Source of the DNA: a virus
Reading direction: 5' to 3' (one strand)
IMG/VR virus record: IMGVR_UViG_3300028666_000105
Coordinates: 1-24,302 of that record
Length of the DNA: 24,302 nucleotides
Below the pieces are notes generated by a model. It had not been told where the DNA came from. It was given only the letters and a program-made list of their open reading frames with translations, and searched no databases. Shown here piece by piece: positions 6,403 to 12,002 of the stretch (the first letter of the stretch is position 1; each line of letters opens with the position of its first letter). Made by a program: the position numbers and the translations under genes.

Positions 6403-6431
6403 ACGATACGCCGCAAAAAAGCCTTTGTCAA
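6403..6431 (-). promoter_or_regulatory. Minus-strand sigma70-like promoter P2
   Basis: TTGACA (431-426 in 6000s numbering), a 17-nt spacer, then TATCGT (6408-6403). AAAAAATTTTTG lies directly upstream. A degenerate operator (6450-6463) and a TTTTCCACA box (6481-6489) follow further upstream. It drives the gene at 5670-6362 and probably those beyond. Confidence 0.75.
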
Positions 6432-6449
6432 CAAAAATTTTTTCAGCAA

Positions 6450-6463
6450 GTAAATCGATTTTC
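6450..6463. promoter_or_regulatory. Operator-like palindrome, degenerate copy (GTAAATCGATTTTC)
   Basis: It matches the perfect palindrome GTAAATCGATTTAC at 12 of 14 positions. It lies 19 bp upstream of the -35 of P2. Confidence 0.55.
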
Positions 6464-6480
6464 TAACGGTGCGCGGCAAG

Positions 6481-6489
6481 TTTTCCACA
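6481..6489 (+). promoter_or_regulatory. DnaA-box-like TTTTCCACA near P2
   Basis: An exact copy of the 9-mer, 50 bp upstream of the P2 -35, and the most distal element of the shared upstream module. Confidence 0.4.
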
Positions 6490-6533
6490 GCCGTCCGGAA
6501 CCGGAAAACGGCATACCAGCAGCACATAAGCAC

Positions 6534-6561
6534 AAAAAACCCCGTGACCGGAGCCACGGGG
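6534..6561 (-). terminator. Intrinsic terminator, minus strand
   Basis: The stem is CCCCGTG (6540-6546) paired with CACGGGG (6555-6561) with an 8-nt loop. On the minus strand it is followed by six T (6539-6534). It lies 18 bp after the stop of the gene at 6579-6788 and closes the unit that starts at P3. Confidence 0.9.
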
Positions 6562-6578
6562 CAATGAAAACGTCTCAA

Positions 6579-6788
6579 CTACTCATCGTCGAACGACGTA
6601 TCACCTACCATTTCAGCAATGGAGCACAGGAGGAGAGTCCGGCCATCCGGGTCTTTCATGTAGTTCAGCTTCTCCTCGTAGTTCTTACGGGCTACGCTCT
6701 CCTCATCGAAGAAGTAGAACGTCGCCTCGTATGGGTCATGACGCTGGATTATAACCCATCCACCCTTCTTACCTTTACGAAAGTCCAT
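6579..6788 (-). CDS. Hypothetical protein, 69 aa
   Basis: ATG at 6788 follows GGAGG; a longer frame to 6836 lacks a ribosome site. The N-terminus is basic (DFRKGKKGGW), then a beta/aromatic segment (YEATFYFFDEE) and an acidic C-terminus (FDDE). It is the last gene before the terminator at 6534-6561. Unknown function. Confidence 0.65.
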   Translation of the reverse strand: MDFRKGKKGGWVIIQRHDPYEATFYFFDEESVARKNYEEKLNYMKDPDGRTLLLCSIAEMVGDTSFDDE

Positions 6789-6972
6789 CGGGTTTGATCC
6801 TCCTGTACCGTATAACCCCTGTGTTCTCAAACACATAGGTGCTTGCTTGTTTCTTCTCCCACTCCACCGACAAAGGGAATGGGAGGGATACAGGCTTGCG
6901 AATCTTCAAGGTACTCTGGTCAGTACCCAGCATGGCATTCCAGCGGTAGTACACAATCTTAACAGTATCCAC
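6775..6972 (-). CDS. Hypothetical protein, about 65 aa, start uncertain
   Basis: The frame is open from TTG at 6996; I place the start at GTG 6972, but neither has a clear ribosome site. It overlaps the upstream gene's stop and, by 14 nt, the next gene's start. The content is mixed strand and basic (RKPVSLPFPLSVEWEKKQ). It is supported mainly by its fit in the operon between two credible genes. Confidence 0.45.
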   Translation of the reverse strand: MDTVKIVYYRWNAMLGTDQSTLKIRKPVSLPFPLSVEWEKKQASTYVFENTGVIRYRRIKPDGLS

Positions 6973-7222
6973 ACTGGCACCCGGCCTGCTTACCAATCCG
7001 CTGATGGAAGTGCTTCACCTTCGCCTTTACTGCCTCGACATGGGCGTGGAACTCAGCAGCGTCCTTGTAATCCACACGCTCCAGCTTACCAGACCGGAAC
7101 GTTACCAGCGCATACTTGCTGGGTTGGAAGTGGTTATGCGTACGCCTAGACACAAACCGAATCACTGGTTTGTGAGACGTGTGGAATCCATTGTTAGCCT
7201 GAATGAGAGTTGTGCGAGTCAA
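6959..7222 (-). CDS. Hypothetical His/Lys-rich protein with CxCxxC end, 87 aa
   Basis: The likely start is TTG at 7222 with GCAGG upstream; no ATG fits. Residues 40-75 form a strand-helix pattern (YALVTFRSGKLERVDYKDAAEF). The C-terminus is Cys-rich (CQCGYC, last six residues), which may bind metal. It overlaps the upstream gene by 29 nt. Unknown function. Confidence 0.55.
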   Translation of the reverse strand: MTRTTLIQANNGFHTSHKPVIRFVSRRTHNHFQPSKYALVTFRSGKLERVDYKDAAEFHAHVEAVKAKVKHFHQRIGKQAGCQCGYC

Positions 7223-7391
7223 CTTGAACCTGCTTTCCGGCGAATAACGCCAGTGCTAGCTCGTTGTATTCATGTTGCAGCTTGTCGGCAGAGATACGAT
7301 CCACTGAGTCACCACTACGCAACTCATTGATCCTCTTAGACTTGCGCTGCATCAGGGACACGATTGTGGTTACTGGCATCGTGATAAGCAT
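7194..7391 (-). CDS. Hypothetical protein, 65 aa
   Basis: ATG at 7391 has AAAGGAGG 4 nt upstream. It starts inside the upstream gene (56-nt overlap). The N-terminus is moderately hydrophobic (LITMPVTTIVSLM), then basic, then a helix (ADKLQHEYNELALALFAG). No family recognised. Confidence 0.55.
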   Translation of the reverse strand: MLITMPVTTIVSLMQRKSKRINELRSGDSVDRISADKLQHEYNELALALFAGKQVQVDSHNSHSG

Positions 7392-7707
7392 CCATCCTCC
7401 TTTGCCGCTGTTCTTTCTCAGTGTCCTTCCAGCCCATAGCCTTGCACACCTTGACAGCCAACTTCTGATTTCTCTCCAGATAGCTATGCTTGGCCATTGA
7501 CATAGTGGCAGTCTTACAATACCCCCAAGGAACTAATCTCGGGTGATATATGGGCAATACCATGTTACCCAGCAAGTTCACCTTCTGGGTAGGTCTAAAA
7601 ACTCTCCCCAACCCACGCGCAGGCACATAGGCATAAGCTCTTGGTAATGCTTTCTTCTTCCCTACCGGCATATCAGGCTGGACAGAGAAGTAATCCAAGT
7701 CTGTCAT
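7336..7707 (-). CDS. Hypothetical basic protein, 123 aa
   Basis: ATG at 7707 overlaps the TGA of the upstream gene as ATGA, which fixes the start. A longer TTG start at 7785 is less likely. The protein is rich in Lys, Arg, Tyr and Pro with a middle segment of aromatic and Pro residues (LPIYHPRLVPWGYC), then a basic helix (ERNQKLAVKVCKAMGWK). It may bind nucleic acid. No family recognised. Confidence 0.6.
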   Translation of the reverse strand: MTDLDYFSVQPDMPVGKKKALPRAYAYVPARGLGRVFRPTQKVNLLGNMVLPIYHPRLVPWGYCKTATMSMAKHSYLERNQKLAVKVCKAMGWKDTEKEQRQRRMDAYHDASNHNRVPDAAQV

Positions 7708-7907
7708 GGCTGAGACGCCTTTACTGGCCGAAGGGAATACTCCACCTTCCCACCCATGAAGTAACTCAACAACGAGTTCTGCCAATACCTACGCGCCTGC
7801 TGAACCGGCATACCAGCATCACTCACACGGATATAGGACACCTTCCTCCCAACCCGCCTAACCTCGTGCAATGAGTACAACCTCGGGTAATTGCGCTTAC
7901 CTACCAT
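7704..7907 (-). CDS. Small basic protein, 67 aa, first gene after P3
   Basis: ATG at 7907 has GAGGGG 5 nt upstream; a longer frame to 8060 would cross the promoter. The start lies 31 bp downstream of the P3 -10. Composition is basic and aromatic: RNYPRLYSLHEVRRVGRK, then QQARRYWQNSLLSYF. Its position as the lead gene of an operator-controlled unit is consistent with an early DNA-binding or regulatory role, but no HTH is clear. Confidence 0.6.
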   Translation of the reverse strand: MVGKRNYPRLYSLHEVRRVGRKVSYIRVSDAGMPVQQARRYWQNSLLSYFMGGKVEYSLRPVKASQP

Positions 7908-7937
7908 GTAACCCCTCTCTCTCCACTTCCGGAATCG

Positions 7938-7966
7938 ATCATACACCGCGAAACCGAGCGCGTCAA
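7938..7966 (-). promoter_or_regulatory. Minus-strand sigma70-like promoter P3
   Basis: TTGACG (7966-7961), a 17-nt spacer, then TATGAT (7943-7938). AAAATTTTTG lies directly upstream of the -35, followed by the operator at 7985-8000. Confidence 0.8.
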
Positions 7967-7984
7967 CAAAAATTTTCACCCGCG

Positions 7985-8000
7985 AGTAAAGCGATTTACT
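7985..8000. promoter_or_regulatory. Operator-like palindrome AGTAAAGCGATTTACT
   Basis: A 16-bp palindrome with one mismatched pair, 19 bp upstream of the P3 -35. It is related to the perfect copy at 8150-8165. Confidence 0.6.
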
Positions 8001-8005
8001 GCGCG

Positions 8006-8014
8006 TTTTCCACA
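8006..8014 (+). promoter_or_regulatory. DnaA-box-like TTTTCCACA near P3
   Basis: An exact copy of the 9-mer, 5 bp beyond the operator at 7985-8000 and about 40 bp upstream of the -35. Confidence 0.4.
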
Positions 8015-8149
8015 GTTCGCCGCGCCACGGCATGACTACCTGCACTACTACCCCACACACGGCATGGCAGTCTACTCGACTCTGGCAGAATGGACATGGT
8101 AAGTAACCAGCCGCAAGGTTACCCGATACCAGTTACCAGTCCCCTCGAA

Positions 8150-8165
8150 GGTAAATCGATTTACC
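8150..8165. promoter_or_regulatory. Perfect 16-bp palindrome GGTAAATCGATTTACC
   Basis: It is the best copy of the repeated operator-like sequence and is symmetric at all 16 positions. It lies in non-coding DNA about 180 bp upstream of P3, so it may act by looping or mark another control point. Confidence 0.65.
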
Positions 8166-8212
8166 TAATTTTCCGGTGTATTCCCCTACACCGACCCGTC
8201 ATCGGCAGTTTA

Positions 8213-8226
8213 TAAATCGCTTTACT
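8213..8226. promoter_or_regulatory. Operator-like copy TAAATCGCTTTACT
   Basis: An imperfect copy of the palindrome, 48 bp from the perfect one. Confidence 0.5.
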
Positions 8227-8285
8227 TGGCCGGGAATGCATATCGCAGCGCGGGGGCGAACTTGCACAGACGAAGTTTTAGAGGC

Positions 8286-8316
8286 AAAAAAAAACCCCTA
8301 GGCCAAAGCCTAGGGG
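8286..8316 (-). terminator. Strong intrinsic terminator, minus strand
   Basis: A perfect 9-bp stem CCCCTAGGC/GCCTAGGGG with a 4-nt loop (8295-8316) is followed on the minus strand by nine T (8294-8286). It lies 20 bp after the gene at 8336-8746. Confidence 0.95.
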
Positions 8317-8335
8317 AAAAGGGAAAACAGTTGGG

Positions 8336-8746
8336 TTACTTCGCCTTAGACGATACCAGAGTGGCATCCTTCATGGCTTGCGCGTACCCTTCGGTATACT
8401 TCGCCTTATATGCCACGACGGATGGGTCGTCTTCTTTCGCATTGGACGGCCATTTCGCGCCTGACTTTTTTGCGAAGTCAGCAGCATACGCGGCACAACG
8501 AAGCTCATTGGAATACTTCGCCGCAAAAGCTTCCATGTCCGGGATAGCGGCTTTCAGCGTGGCAATCTGCGAGGGATAAACCGACAGTGGAAAGCGATTG
8601 ATACCATACAGGGAGATGGTACCAGCGCCATAATCGGCCATTTTCACAGTGACTTTGGCAGAGTTCCGTTCCTCAGCCTCTTTCCGCATTTGTTCAATTA
8701 ACGCTAATGCCTCTTGCATGTTCTTCGGTGCGATCATATTGGCCAT
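8336..8746 (-). CDS. Hypothetical protein, 136 aa, single-gene unit
   Basis: ATG at 8746 has AAGGAG 9 nt upstream; the frame extends to 8944 but crosses promoter P4. The N-terminus is a helix rich in Glu and Lys (MQEALALIEQMRKEAEERN). Next comes a short beta region (GAGTISLYGINRFPLSVYPSQ), then Ala/Lys-rich helices. The gene has its own promoter (8815-8844) and terminator (8286-8316), so it is probably strongly and separately expressed early. A middle beta segment like this could be a single-strand DNA or inhibitor surface, but I recognise no family. Confidence 0.75.
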   Translation of the reverse strand: MANMIAPKNMQEALALIEQMRKEAEERNSAKVTVKMADYGAGTISLYGINRFPLSVYPSQIATLKAAIPDMEAFAAKYSNELRCAAYAADFAKKSGAKWPSNAKEDDPSVVAYKAKYTEGYAQAMKDATLVSSKAK

Positions 8747-8814
8747 GTGGTGATTCTCCTTGCTTTCAGTTGGGAAGCGTACCAGAATTGCCGCGTTCAA
8801 TTGCGGCTGAAACG

Positions 8815-8844
8815 AGACTACAGGAAAAGGCAAAAACGTGTCAA
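8815..8844 (-). promoter_or_regulatory. Minus-strand sigma70-like promoter P4
   Basis: TTGACA (8844-8839), an 18-nt spacer, then TAGTCT (8820-8815). An A/T tract lies upstream with a degenerate operator TAAATCGTTTA (8854-8864). It drives the gene at 8336-8746. Confidence 0.65.
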
Positions 8845-8883
8845 GAGAAAAAATAAATCGTTTAGAATGAGTGGATTGCGGCG

Positions 8884-8892
8884 TTTTCCACA
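8884..8892 (+). promoter_or_regulatory. DnaA-box-like TTTTCCACA near P4
   Basis: The fourth exact copy of the 9-mer, 40 bp upstream of the P4 -35 and 18 bp from the iteron array. Confidence 0.4.
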
Positions 8893-8910
8893 TCGGCAGT
8901 CGGACTGGGG

Positions 8911-8948
8911 TCGCAAGGTGTCGCAAGTGTCGCAAGTGTCGCAAGGTG
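8911..8948 (+). repeat. Iteron-like tandem array, four TCGCAAG(G)TG units
   Basis: Four direct units start at 8911, 8921, 8930 and 8939, with lengths 10-9-9-10. The outer two carry an extra G. The near-helical spacing resembles initiator-binding iterons. Confidence 0.8.
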
Positions 8949-9132
8949 TTGATTTGACTTGAGTTATAAGTATGTAAATTTTACCTGTTTGAGACGCATC
9001 CAATACGACACCGCGTGACGAGTTCCTAAATGCAACTGATTTTAAACGAGTTACGCGCAATTGTCGCGCAAGTGCTGAGAATTGGTCCGATATATGAGTG
9101 ATTCGATACCAGAGTATAGGAGGGATTGCCAT

Positions 9133-9276
9133 GTGATAGTACATAGAGCGATAGATGATAGTCTATGGTGTGCCATCTATTTGATTGGATTGGAGTTAAG
9201 GTACTGTAGGGTACTCTTTTGGCTTGTGGGGGTACTGGGAAGCCCCCCTGCACCTCGGCACGCGAGCTTGACCTGA
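9133..9276 (+). CDS. Possible small hydrophobic protein, 47 aa
   Basis: AGGAGGG (9118-9124) is followed 8 nt later by GTG at 9133. The frame encodes a hydrophobic stretch (LWCAIYLIGLELRYCRVLFWLVGVLG) and ends at TGA 9276. The same ribosome site also precedes an ATG at 9131 that is followed at once by TGA. The region is repeat-rich, so the frame may be chance. Moderate to low confidence. Confidence 0.35.
   Translation: MIVHRAIDDSLWCAIYLIGLELRYCRVLFWLVGVLGSPPAPRHASLT
9195..9253 (+). repeat. GGTACT direct repeats and a GGGGG/CCCCC hairpin
   Basis: GGTACT occurs three times within about 40 bp. The third copy lies in a G5-C5 hairpin (GGGGGTACTGGGAAGCCCCC). This sits in the centre of the divergent region. 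Confidence 0.5.
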
Positions 9277-9327
9277 CCTGACTCCCCACACTTCTCCCTT
9301 GTGCTAACCCCTTTACAATCAATCAGT

Positions 9328-9357
9328 TAGACAACAAAGGCGAATCCGTGGTATAAT
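9328..9357 (+). promoter_or_regulatory. Plus-strand promoter with extended -10, start codon 6 nt downstream
   Basis: TAGACA (9328-9333), an 18-nt spacer, then TATAAT (9352-9357) preceded by TGG. ATG follows at 9363, where transcription should start, so the message would be leaderless. Confidence 0.75.
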
Positions 9358-9362
9358 GGAGT

Positions 9363-9578
9363 ATGATTCGATGCTTAGTTTGCGGCCAAGACCACCTAAA
9401 CCCAGACAATTCTATTGCAGTACAGGTTGGCGCACAATACTATGATGGGGAAACCTCTCCGAGTATGACGATCTGGAAATATACTTCCAGTGGACATTTT
9501 GGGTACGGGGGTTCACCGGGTGAGCTTTCTTCAGTTGGACGACCCGAAGCCGGAATACTGGATTCTGGAGTTTCCTAG
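9363..9578 (+). CDS. Hypothetical protein with CxxC, 71 aa, overlapping the next frame
   Basis: ATG at 9363 lies 6 nt after a TATAAT box, implying a leaderless message. CLVCG (residues 4-8) is half of a zinc knuckle. Residues up to about 47 look like real protein. After 9506 the composition in this frame worsens (Gly/Ser), while the +1 frame (9490-9798) becomes convincing. The true product may therefore be a fusion across a frameshift at the G5 run (9507-9511), by either a sequencing error or ribosomal slippage. Confidence 0.5.
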   Translation: MIRCLVCGQDHLNPDNSIAVQVGAQYYDGETSPSMTIWKYTSSGHFGYGGSPGELSSVGRPEAGILDSGVS

Positions 9579-9798
9579 CTACGGGTATGGTAAGTTTGTG
9601 TTTTATGGTACAATACGAGAAGCAACGGATTTGTATTATAAAAAGTTGACGTGGGAGGGCAAGGGCACTATCAAACTTGCTGATCCCGAGAACCGGGAGG
9701 ATAGGCTTCTGGTGGTAACAGAGATACAAGGGGTGAGGGAAGATAGGGCGTCGGGGATTAAGAACCTGCCTTTCTTGCCCTCGAAGGGATGGTTTTAA
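9490..9798 (+). CDS. Hypothetical protein or C-terminal part of the preceding gene, 102 aa
   Basis: Taken alone it would start at GTG 9490 with no ribosome site. Content from residue 12 on is convincing (FLQLDDPKPEYWILEFPSYG, then YGTIREATDLYYKKLTWEG), a soluble alpha/beta pattern. It overlaps the 9363 frame by 89 nt in the +1 frame. It ends TAA overlapping the ATG of the next gene. See the frameshift note for the preceding gene. Function unknown. Confidence 0.6.
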   Translation: MDILGTGVHRVSFLQLDDPKPEYWILEFPSYGYGKFVFYGTIREATDLYYKKLTWEGKGTIKLADPENREDRLLVVTEIQGVREDRASGIKNLPFLPSKGWF

Positions 9799-9908
9799 TG
9801 TGGTTTTTGATTGGGCTGGGGGCGGGGCTGGTTATCGGGGCGATTGTGATTATTGCCCTTATATCGGGTGCTGCCGGGGAAGCGGTTGGTAAAGGTTTGG
9901 GATGGTGA
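9798..9908 (+). CDS. Small membrane peptide, 36 aa
   Basis: ATG at 9798 overlaps the preceding TAA (TAATG), and the TGA overlaps the next gene's ATG region. Residues 2-24 are hydrophobic (FLIGLGAGLVIGAIVIIALI), giving one membrane helix with GxxxG-like spacing. The short tail ends AVGKGLGW. Function unknown. Confidence 0.6.
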   Translation: MWFLIGLGAGLVIGAIVIIALISGAAGEAVGKGLGW

Positions 9909-10117
9909 ATGCGGAGTTAGAGGATTTCGTGAAGTTTTGCCAAGAGCACCCGGAGCTTAGGTTCTGGCAAGCGGTACGGGCGTGGAGTGGGTTCAATAAA
10001 ATCTTGGCGGTAAGGGTAGAGTATGTTCCTGTTCCGGACCCGAACCCGTTGATGGAGTCTGGGTATGTAGAGCACCACTTCGATACATTTTACTGGGAGG
10101 GAAAGAATGGTAACTAA
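9902..10117 (+). CDS. Conserved phage protein (ELRFWQAxRAWSG family), 71 aa
   Basis: ATG at 9902, with AAAGG about 12 nt upstream and coupling to the membrane peptide. The segment EHPELRFWQAVRAWSGFNKI (residues 15-34) is a pattern I have seen in small uncharacterised proteins of many phages. The C-terminus is acidic and aromatic (HHFDTFYWEGK). No activity is known. Confidence 0.65.
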   Translation: MVNAELEDFVKFCQEHPELRFWQAVRAWSGFNKILAVRVEYVPVPDPNPLMESGYVEHHFDTFYWEGKNGN

Positions 10118-10376
10118 ACAGAGATTGCAGCAGATAATTGACGAGTCAAGTCTAAAGAAATCAGCTATTTGGCCTACTTGTTGCCCGTGGAGTTTGGCGA
10201 CTTCGGGGGAGATTTTGGCGATGGCCCAAGAGCTACACGACATAAAAACAAAAGAAGAGGCACGGGTAAAGGCCGTGGTAGAGGAGTTAACCAATGACAC
10301 TGTTATTCAGCCTGACAGCGAAGGACTTCGAGTTCCAGACGTTCTGCACGGGGGGCAAGGGGGGTCAACATCGTAA
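10107..10376 (+). CDS. Hypothetical protein, 89 aa
   Basis: ATG at 10107 follows GGGAGGG at 6 nt and overlaps the preceding gene by 11 nt. Residues 1-60 are helical, with a Cys pair (CC) and Trp/Pro in the middle. The last 28 codons overlap the start of the release-factor-like gene in another frame, so the C-terminal composition (Gly-rich) is shaped by that frame. Unknown function. Confidence 0.6.
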   Translation: MVTKQRLQQIIDESSLKKSAIWPTCCPWSLATSGEILAMAQELHDIKTKEEARVKAVVEELTNDTVIQPDSEGLRVPDVLHGGQGGSTS

Positions 10377-10620
10377 CGCTAAACAGAATGGAGTCAGGTG
10401 CATACATCCCGAATCTGGTGCAAGGGCGGAACACCGTGACGGTAGAGATCAGTTCCGGAATAAGCAAGAAGCTTTTAGAAAATGTGCTGAAACTCCGGAG
10501 TTCAAAGCGTGGCATAAAGTCGAAACCCTACGAAGACTCGGCAAGCTCCGAGAAGTAGATCGGGCAGTTGACGAACAAATGAGGGAAGAGAATCTCAAGA
10601 TAGAGTACTTGACTCCCTAA
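10294..10620 (+). CDS. Stand-alone GGQ release-factor-like protein, 108 aa
   Basis: The protein is a class I release-factor catalytic domain with its hallmark GGKGGQHRNAKQNGVR. GGQ is residues 23-25, followed by the conserved N-x-x-x-x-GVR and H-PSG-type segment (C36-I-H-PESG). In the RF1/RF2/ArfB family this loop hydrolyses peptidyl-tRNA in the ribosomal A site. It lacks the codon-reading domain 2 of RF1 and RF2, and its C-terminus is mixed rather than the Lys/Arg-rich tail of ArfB, so its targeting is unclear. ATG at 10294 has GAGGAG upstream and overlaps the previous gene by 83 nt. It may rescue stalled ribosomes or help termination. Such small proteins occur in other phages. Confidence 0.85.
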   Translation: MTLLFSLTAKDFEFQTFCTGGKGGQHRNAKQNGVRCIHPESGARAEHRDGRDQFRNKQEAFRKCAETPEFKAWHKVETLRRLGKLREVDRAVDEQMREENLKIEYLTP

Positions 10621-10637
10621 CCTAAAGGTGTTATAAT
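10609..10637 (+). promoter_or_regulatory. Plus-strand promoter, start codon 5 nt after the -10
   Basis: TTGACT (10609-10614), a 17-nt spacer, then TATAAT (10632-10637) preceded by TGT (extended -10). ATG at 10643 coincides with the expected transcription start. Confidence 0.85.
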
Positions 10638-10642
10638 ACATT

Positions 10643-11038
10643 ATGATTAAAATTTTACTAGGAATTTTACTGTTCACGGGTCCTTCTTTTTCAGAGGAGG
10701 CCAGTAAGGCTGTCCCCCCTCCCGCGCCTCAGCGGCAGGTACAGCCGCCCCAACTCAGACCCGAGGAACCCTCTAAGCCGGTGGAAGCTCCCAAAGCAGA
10801 GCCTCCTAAGCCGACGGAGATTCAAGTTCCTTTGACCCCACAGGAGCAGCTAGAGATTCGTTTGCAGTTGGCTAAAGAGCAGGAAGCGGCGATTAAGAAG
10901 CAACTGAAAGTGATTAACAAGAACCGTAAGTCCTCTTTTGCCAAGACTTTAGACAAGATTCGTAAGGCCCACGGATGGGATGATTCGATCCAGATCAGGG
11001 ACAACGGACAGCAAGTTGTGGGTATCGTTAAGCCATGA
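10643..11038 (+). CDS. Exported Pro-rich protein with coiled coil, 131 aa
   Basis: The start at 10643 lies 5 nt after TATAAT and has no ribosome site, so the message is probably leaderless. Residues 1-18 form a signal peptide (IKILLGILLFTGPSFS). Residues 22-70 are rich in Pro, Glu, Lys and Ala (PxPP, EAPKAEPPKP), an extended linker. Residues 68-105 are a Gln/Glu/Lys coiled coil. A Pro-rich linker after a signal peptide fits a protein spanning the periplasm or binding the cell wall. Spanin-like function is possible but the lysis cassette is not identified here. Confidence 0.7.
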   Translation: MIKILLGILLFTGPSFSEEASKAVPPPAPQRQVQPPQLRPEEPSKPVEAPKAEPPKPTEIQVPLTPQEQLEIRLQLAKEQEAAIKKQLKVINKNRKSSFAKTLDKIRKAHGWDDSIQIRDNGQQVVGIVKP

Positions 11039-11253
11039 AGTGTTTAGCCCACCCAGAACGGGAGGCTAAGCCGGGATTTGTACACTGTGACAGTTGCATT
11101 TATTACGCGATTGTAACGTCGGACAATATGACGGCGGAGTCTTCCCGCAGCCTGTACAACATAATCAGCGACTTCGAAGTCAGAATTAGAATGCTCGAAA
11201 CACTTATAGGATTCCGTAAATTGGATGGTAAAGATTCAGAACAGAACGATTAA
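11035..11253 (+). CDS. Small Cys/His protein, 72 aa
   Basis: ATG at 11035 overlaps the preceding TGA (ATGA). The N-terminus has C3-LAHPE and FVHCDSC, giving three Cys and two His in the first 21 residues, which suits one zinc ion. The rest is a long helix (AESSRSLYNIISDFEVRIRMLETLIGF). Unknown function. Confidence 0.65.
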   Translation: MKCLAHPEREAKPGFVHCDSCIYYAIVTSDNMTAESSRSLYNIISDFEVRIRMLETLIGFRKLDGKDSEQND

Positions 11254-11629
11254 GGGATGCCGTCCAAACCTAAGATACCAAAGGTATTTTGACAGGGTTA
11301 ACAAGCTTTATTTCTACGGAGAGTTAGCGCCGACGCGGGTACTCACCGCCCCCCTTCTGAAGATCACCTCGTTATCTCAGGGCGCAGCAGAAGAGGACGA
11401 GAACTGGCTGGATGCCGGGGAATATGGTATAGTAGGTATAGATGAGAACGGGGTACAGAGTATCATTCTTGACCGAGGAACCGCTGTGTTCCATTCTATT
11501 CTGACCAAACAGACCATCATCCACGAGGCAATACACATTTACATCAGCCCTTACCCCGGACACGGAGCTAAGTTCAAGAAGCAGATTCGTAGGGTAGCGG
11601 CGATGGGAGCATTGGATTTACTGATATGA
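11225..11629 (+). CDS. SprT-like zinc metalloprotease, 134 aa
   Basis: The catalytic motif HEAIH is residues 100-104 (HExxH), preceded by a hydrophobic strand-helix (QTII). The H113-GAKF that follows matches the third zinc ligand and HGxxF pattern of the SprT/Wss1 type peptidase family. The N-terminal half has the typical YFDRVNKLYFYGEL lead-in (residues 21-34). The first 29 nt overlap the previous gene in another frame. Protein substrates in phages are not known. The family assignment rests on the motif pattern. Confidence 0.75.
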   Translation: MVKIQNRTIKGCRPNLRYQRYFDRVNKLYFYGELAPTRVLTAPLLKITSLSQGAAEEDENWLDAGEYGIVGIDENGVQSIILDRGTAVFHSILTKQTIIHEAIHIYISPYPGHGAKFKKQIRRVAAMGALDLLI

Positions 11630-11802
11630 GCTATGACAAAGAAGAAGAGATAACTGCCGACGAGAAACTACTCCGAGATATCTTTGGGGAAGCCTACAAA
11701 GACACCACTGACGGCCCCGCCTCCTCTGGCGAAGACCAATCGGGAGCCATTAGCCACAAACCGTGGCCTTCTTTTAAGAAACAAAAACAGACCAACAAGT
11801 GA
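11626..11802 (+). CDS. Small acidic/polar protein, 58 aa
   Basis: ATG at 11626 overlaps the TGA of the protease gene (ATGA), and its own TGA overlaps the GTG start of the next gene (GTGA). The N-terminus is acidic (KEEEITADEKLLRDIFGE); the C-terminus is Lys-rich (FKKQKQTNK). The overlaps on both sides support it. Unknown function. Confidence 0.55.
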   Translation: MSYDKEEEITADEKLLRDIFGEAYKDTTDGPASSGEDQSGAISHKPWPSFKKQKQTNK

Positions 11803-12002
11803 GAGAAACGTTTATCAAAGTAAAATACATTGTATGCTGGGCGGGATGCCAAGTTCCGTTACAGGAGAGGTACTTTGATTTTTTTGACGAAGCCCTCGCA
11901 ATGTACGACCTGAACCAAGACAAGCTATCACTTCGGATAGAGGAAGTGGCTACTAAGACCCAAATTAAAATAGTTTGGCCTGAAAACCCCCGCCGCCCGT
12001 AA
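11799..12002 (+). CDS. Hypothetical protein, 67 aa
   Basis: GTG at 11799 overlaps the previous TGA. The sequence starts with a strand (FIKVKYIVCWAGCQV), then a helix (YFDFFDEALAMY), then two strands (LSLRIEEV, TQIKIVW), a small alpha/beta fold. No family recognised. Confidence 0.6.
   Translation: MRETFIKVKYIVCWAGCQVPLQERYFDFFDEALAMYDLNQDKLSLRIEEVATKTQIKIVWPENPRRP

Larger units (their letters stand above)
7908..8335. other. Non-coding control region of about 430 bp
   Basis: No credible gene is present. It holds promoter P3, three palindromic operator copies (7985-8000, 8150-8165, 8213-8226), a TTTTCCACA box and the terminator at 8286-8316. It also holds a 7-bp perfect hairpin CGGTGTA-ttcccc-TACACCG (8174-8193) and repeated GGTAAC/GTTACC words at 8099-8139. 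Confidence 0.7.
8747..9132. other. Divergent intergenic region, left part
   Basis: No credible gene is seen. It carries promoter P4, a degenerate operator (8854-8864), a TTTTCCACA box, the iteron-like array at 8911-8948 and an 11-bp palindrome GTAAATTTTAC (8974-8984). Confidence 0.6.

Noticed and set aside
6847-7330. Plus-strand open frames in the left arm
   Set aside because: They mirror the minus-strand operon, lack ribosome sites and overlap better-supported genes.
8911-8948. CRISPR array
   Set aside because: Units are 9-10 bp with no spacers of CRISPR size.
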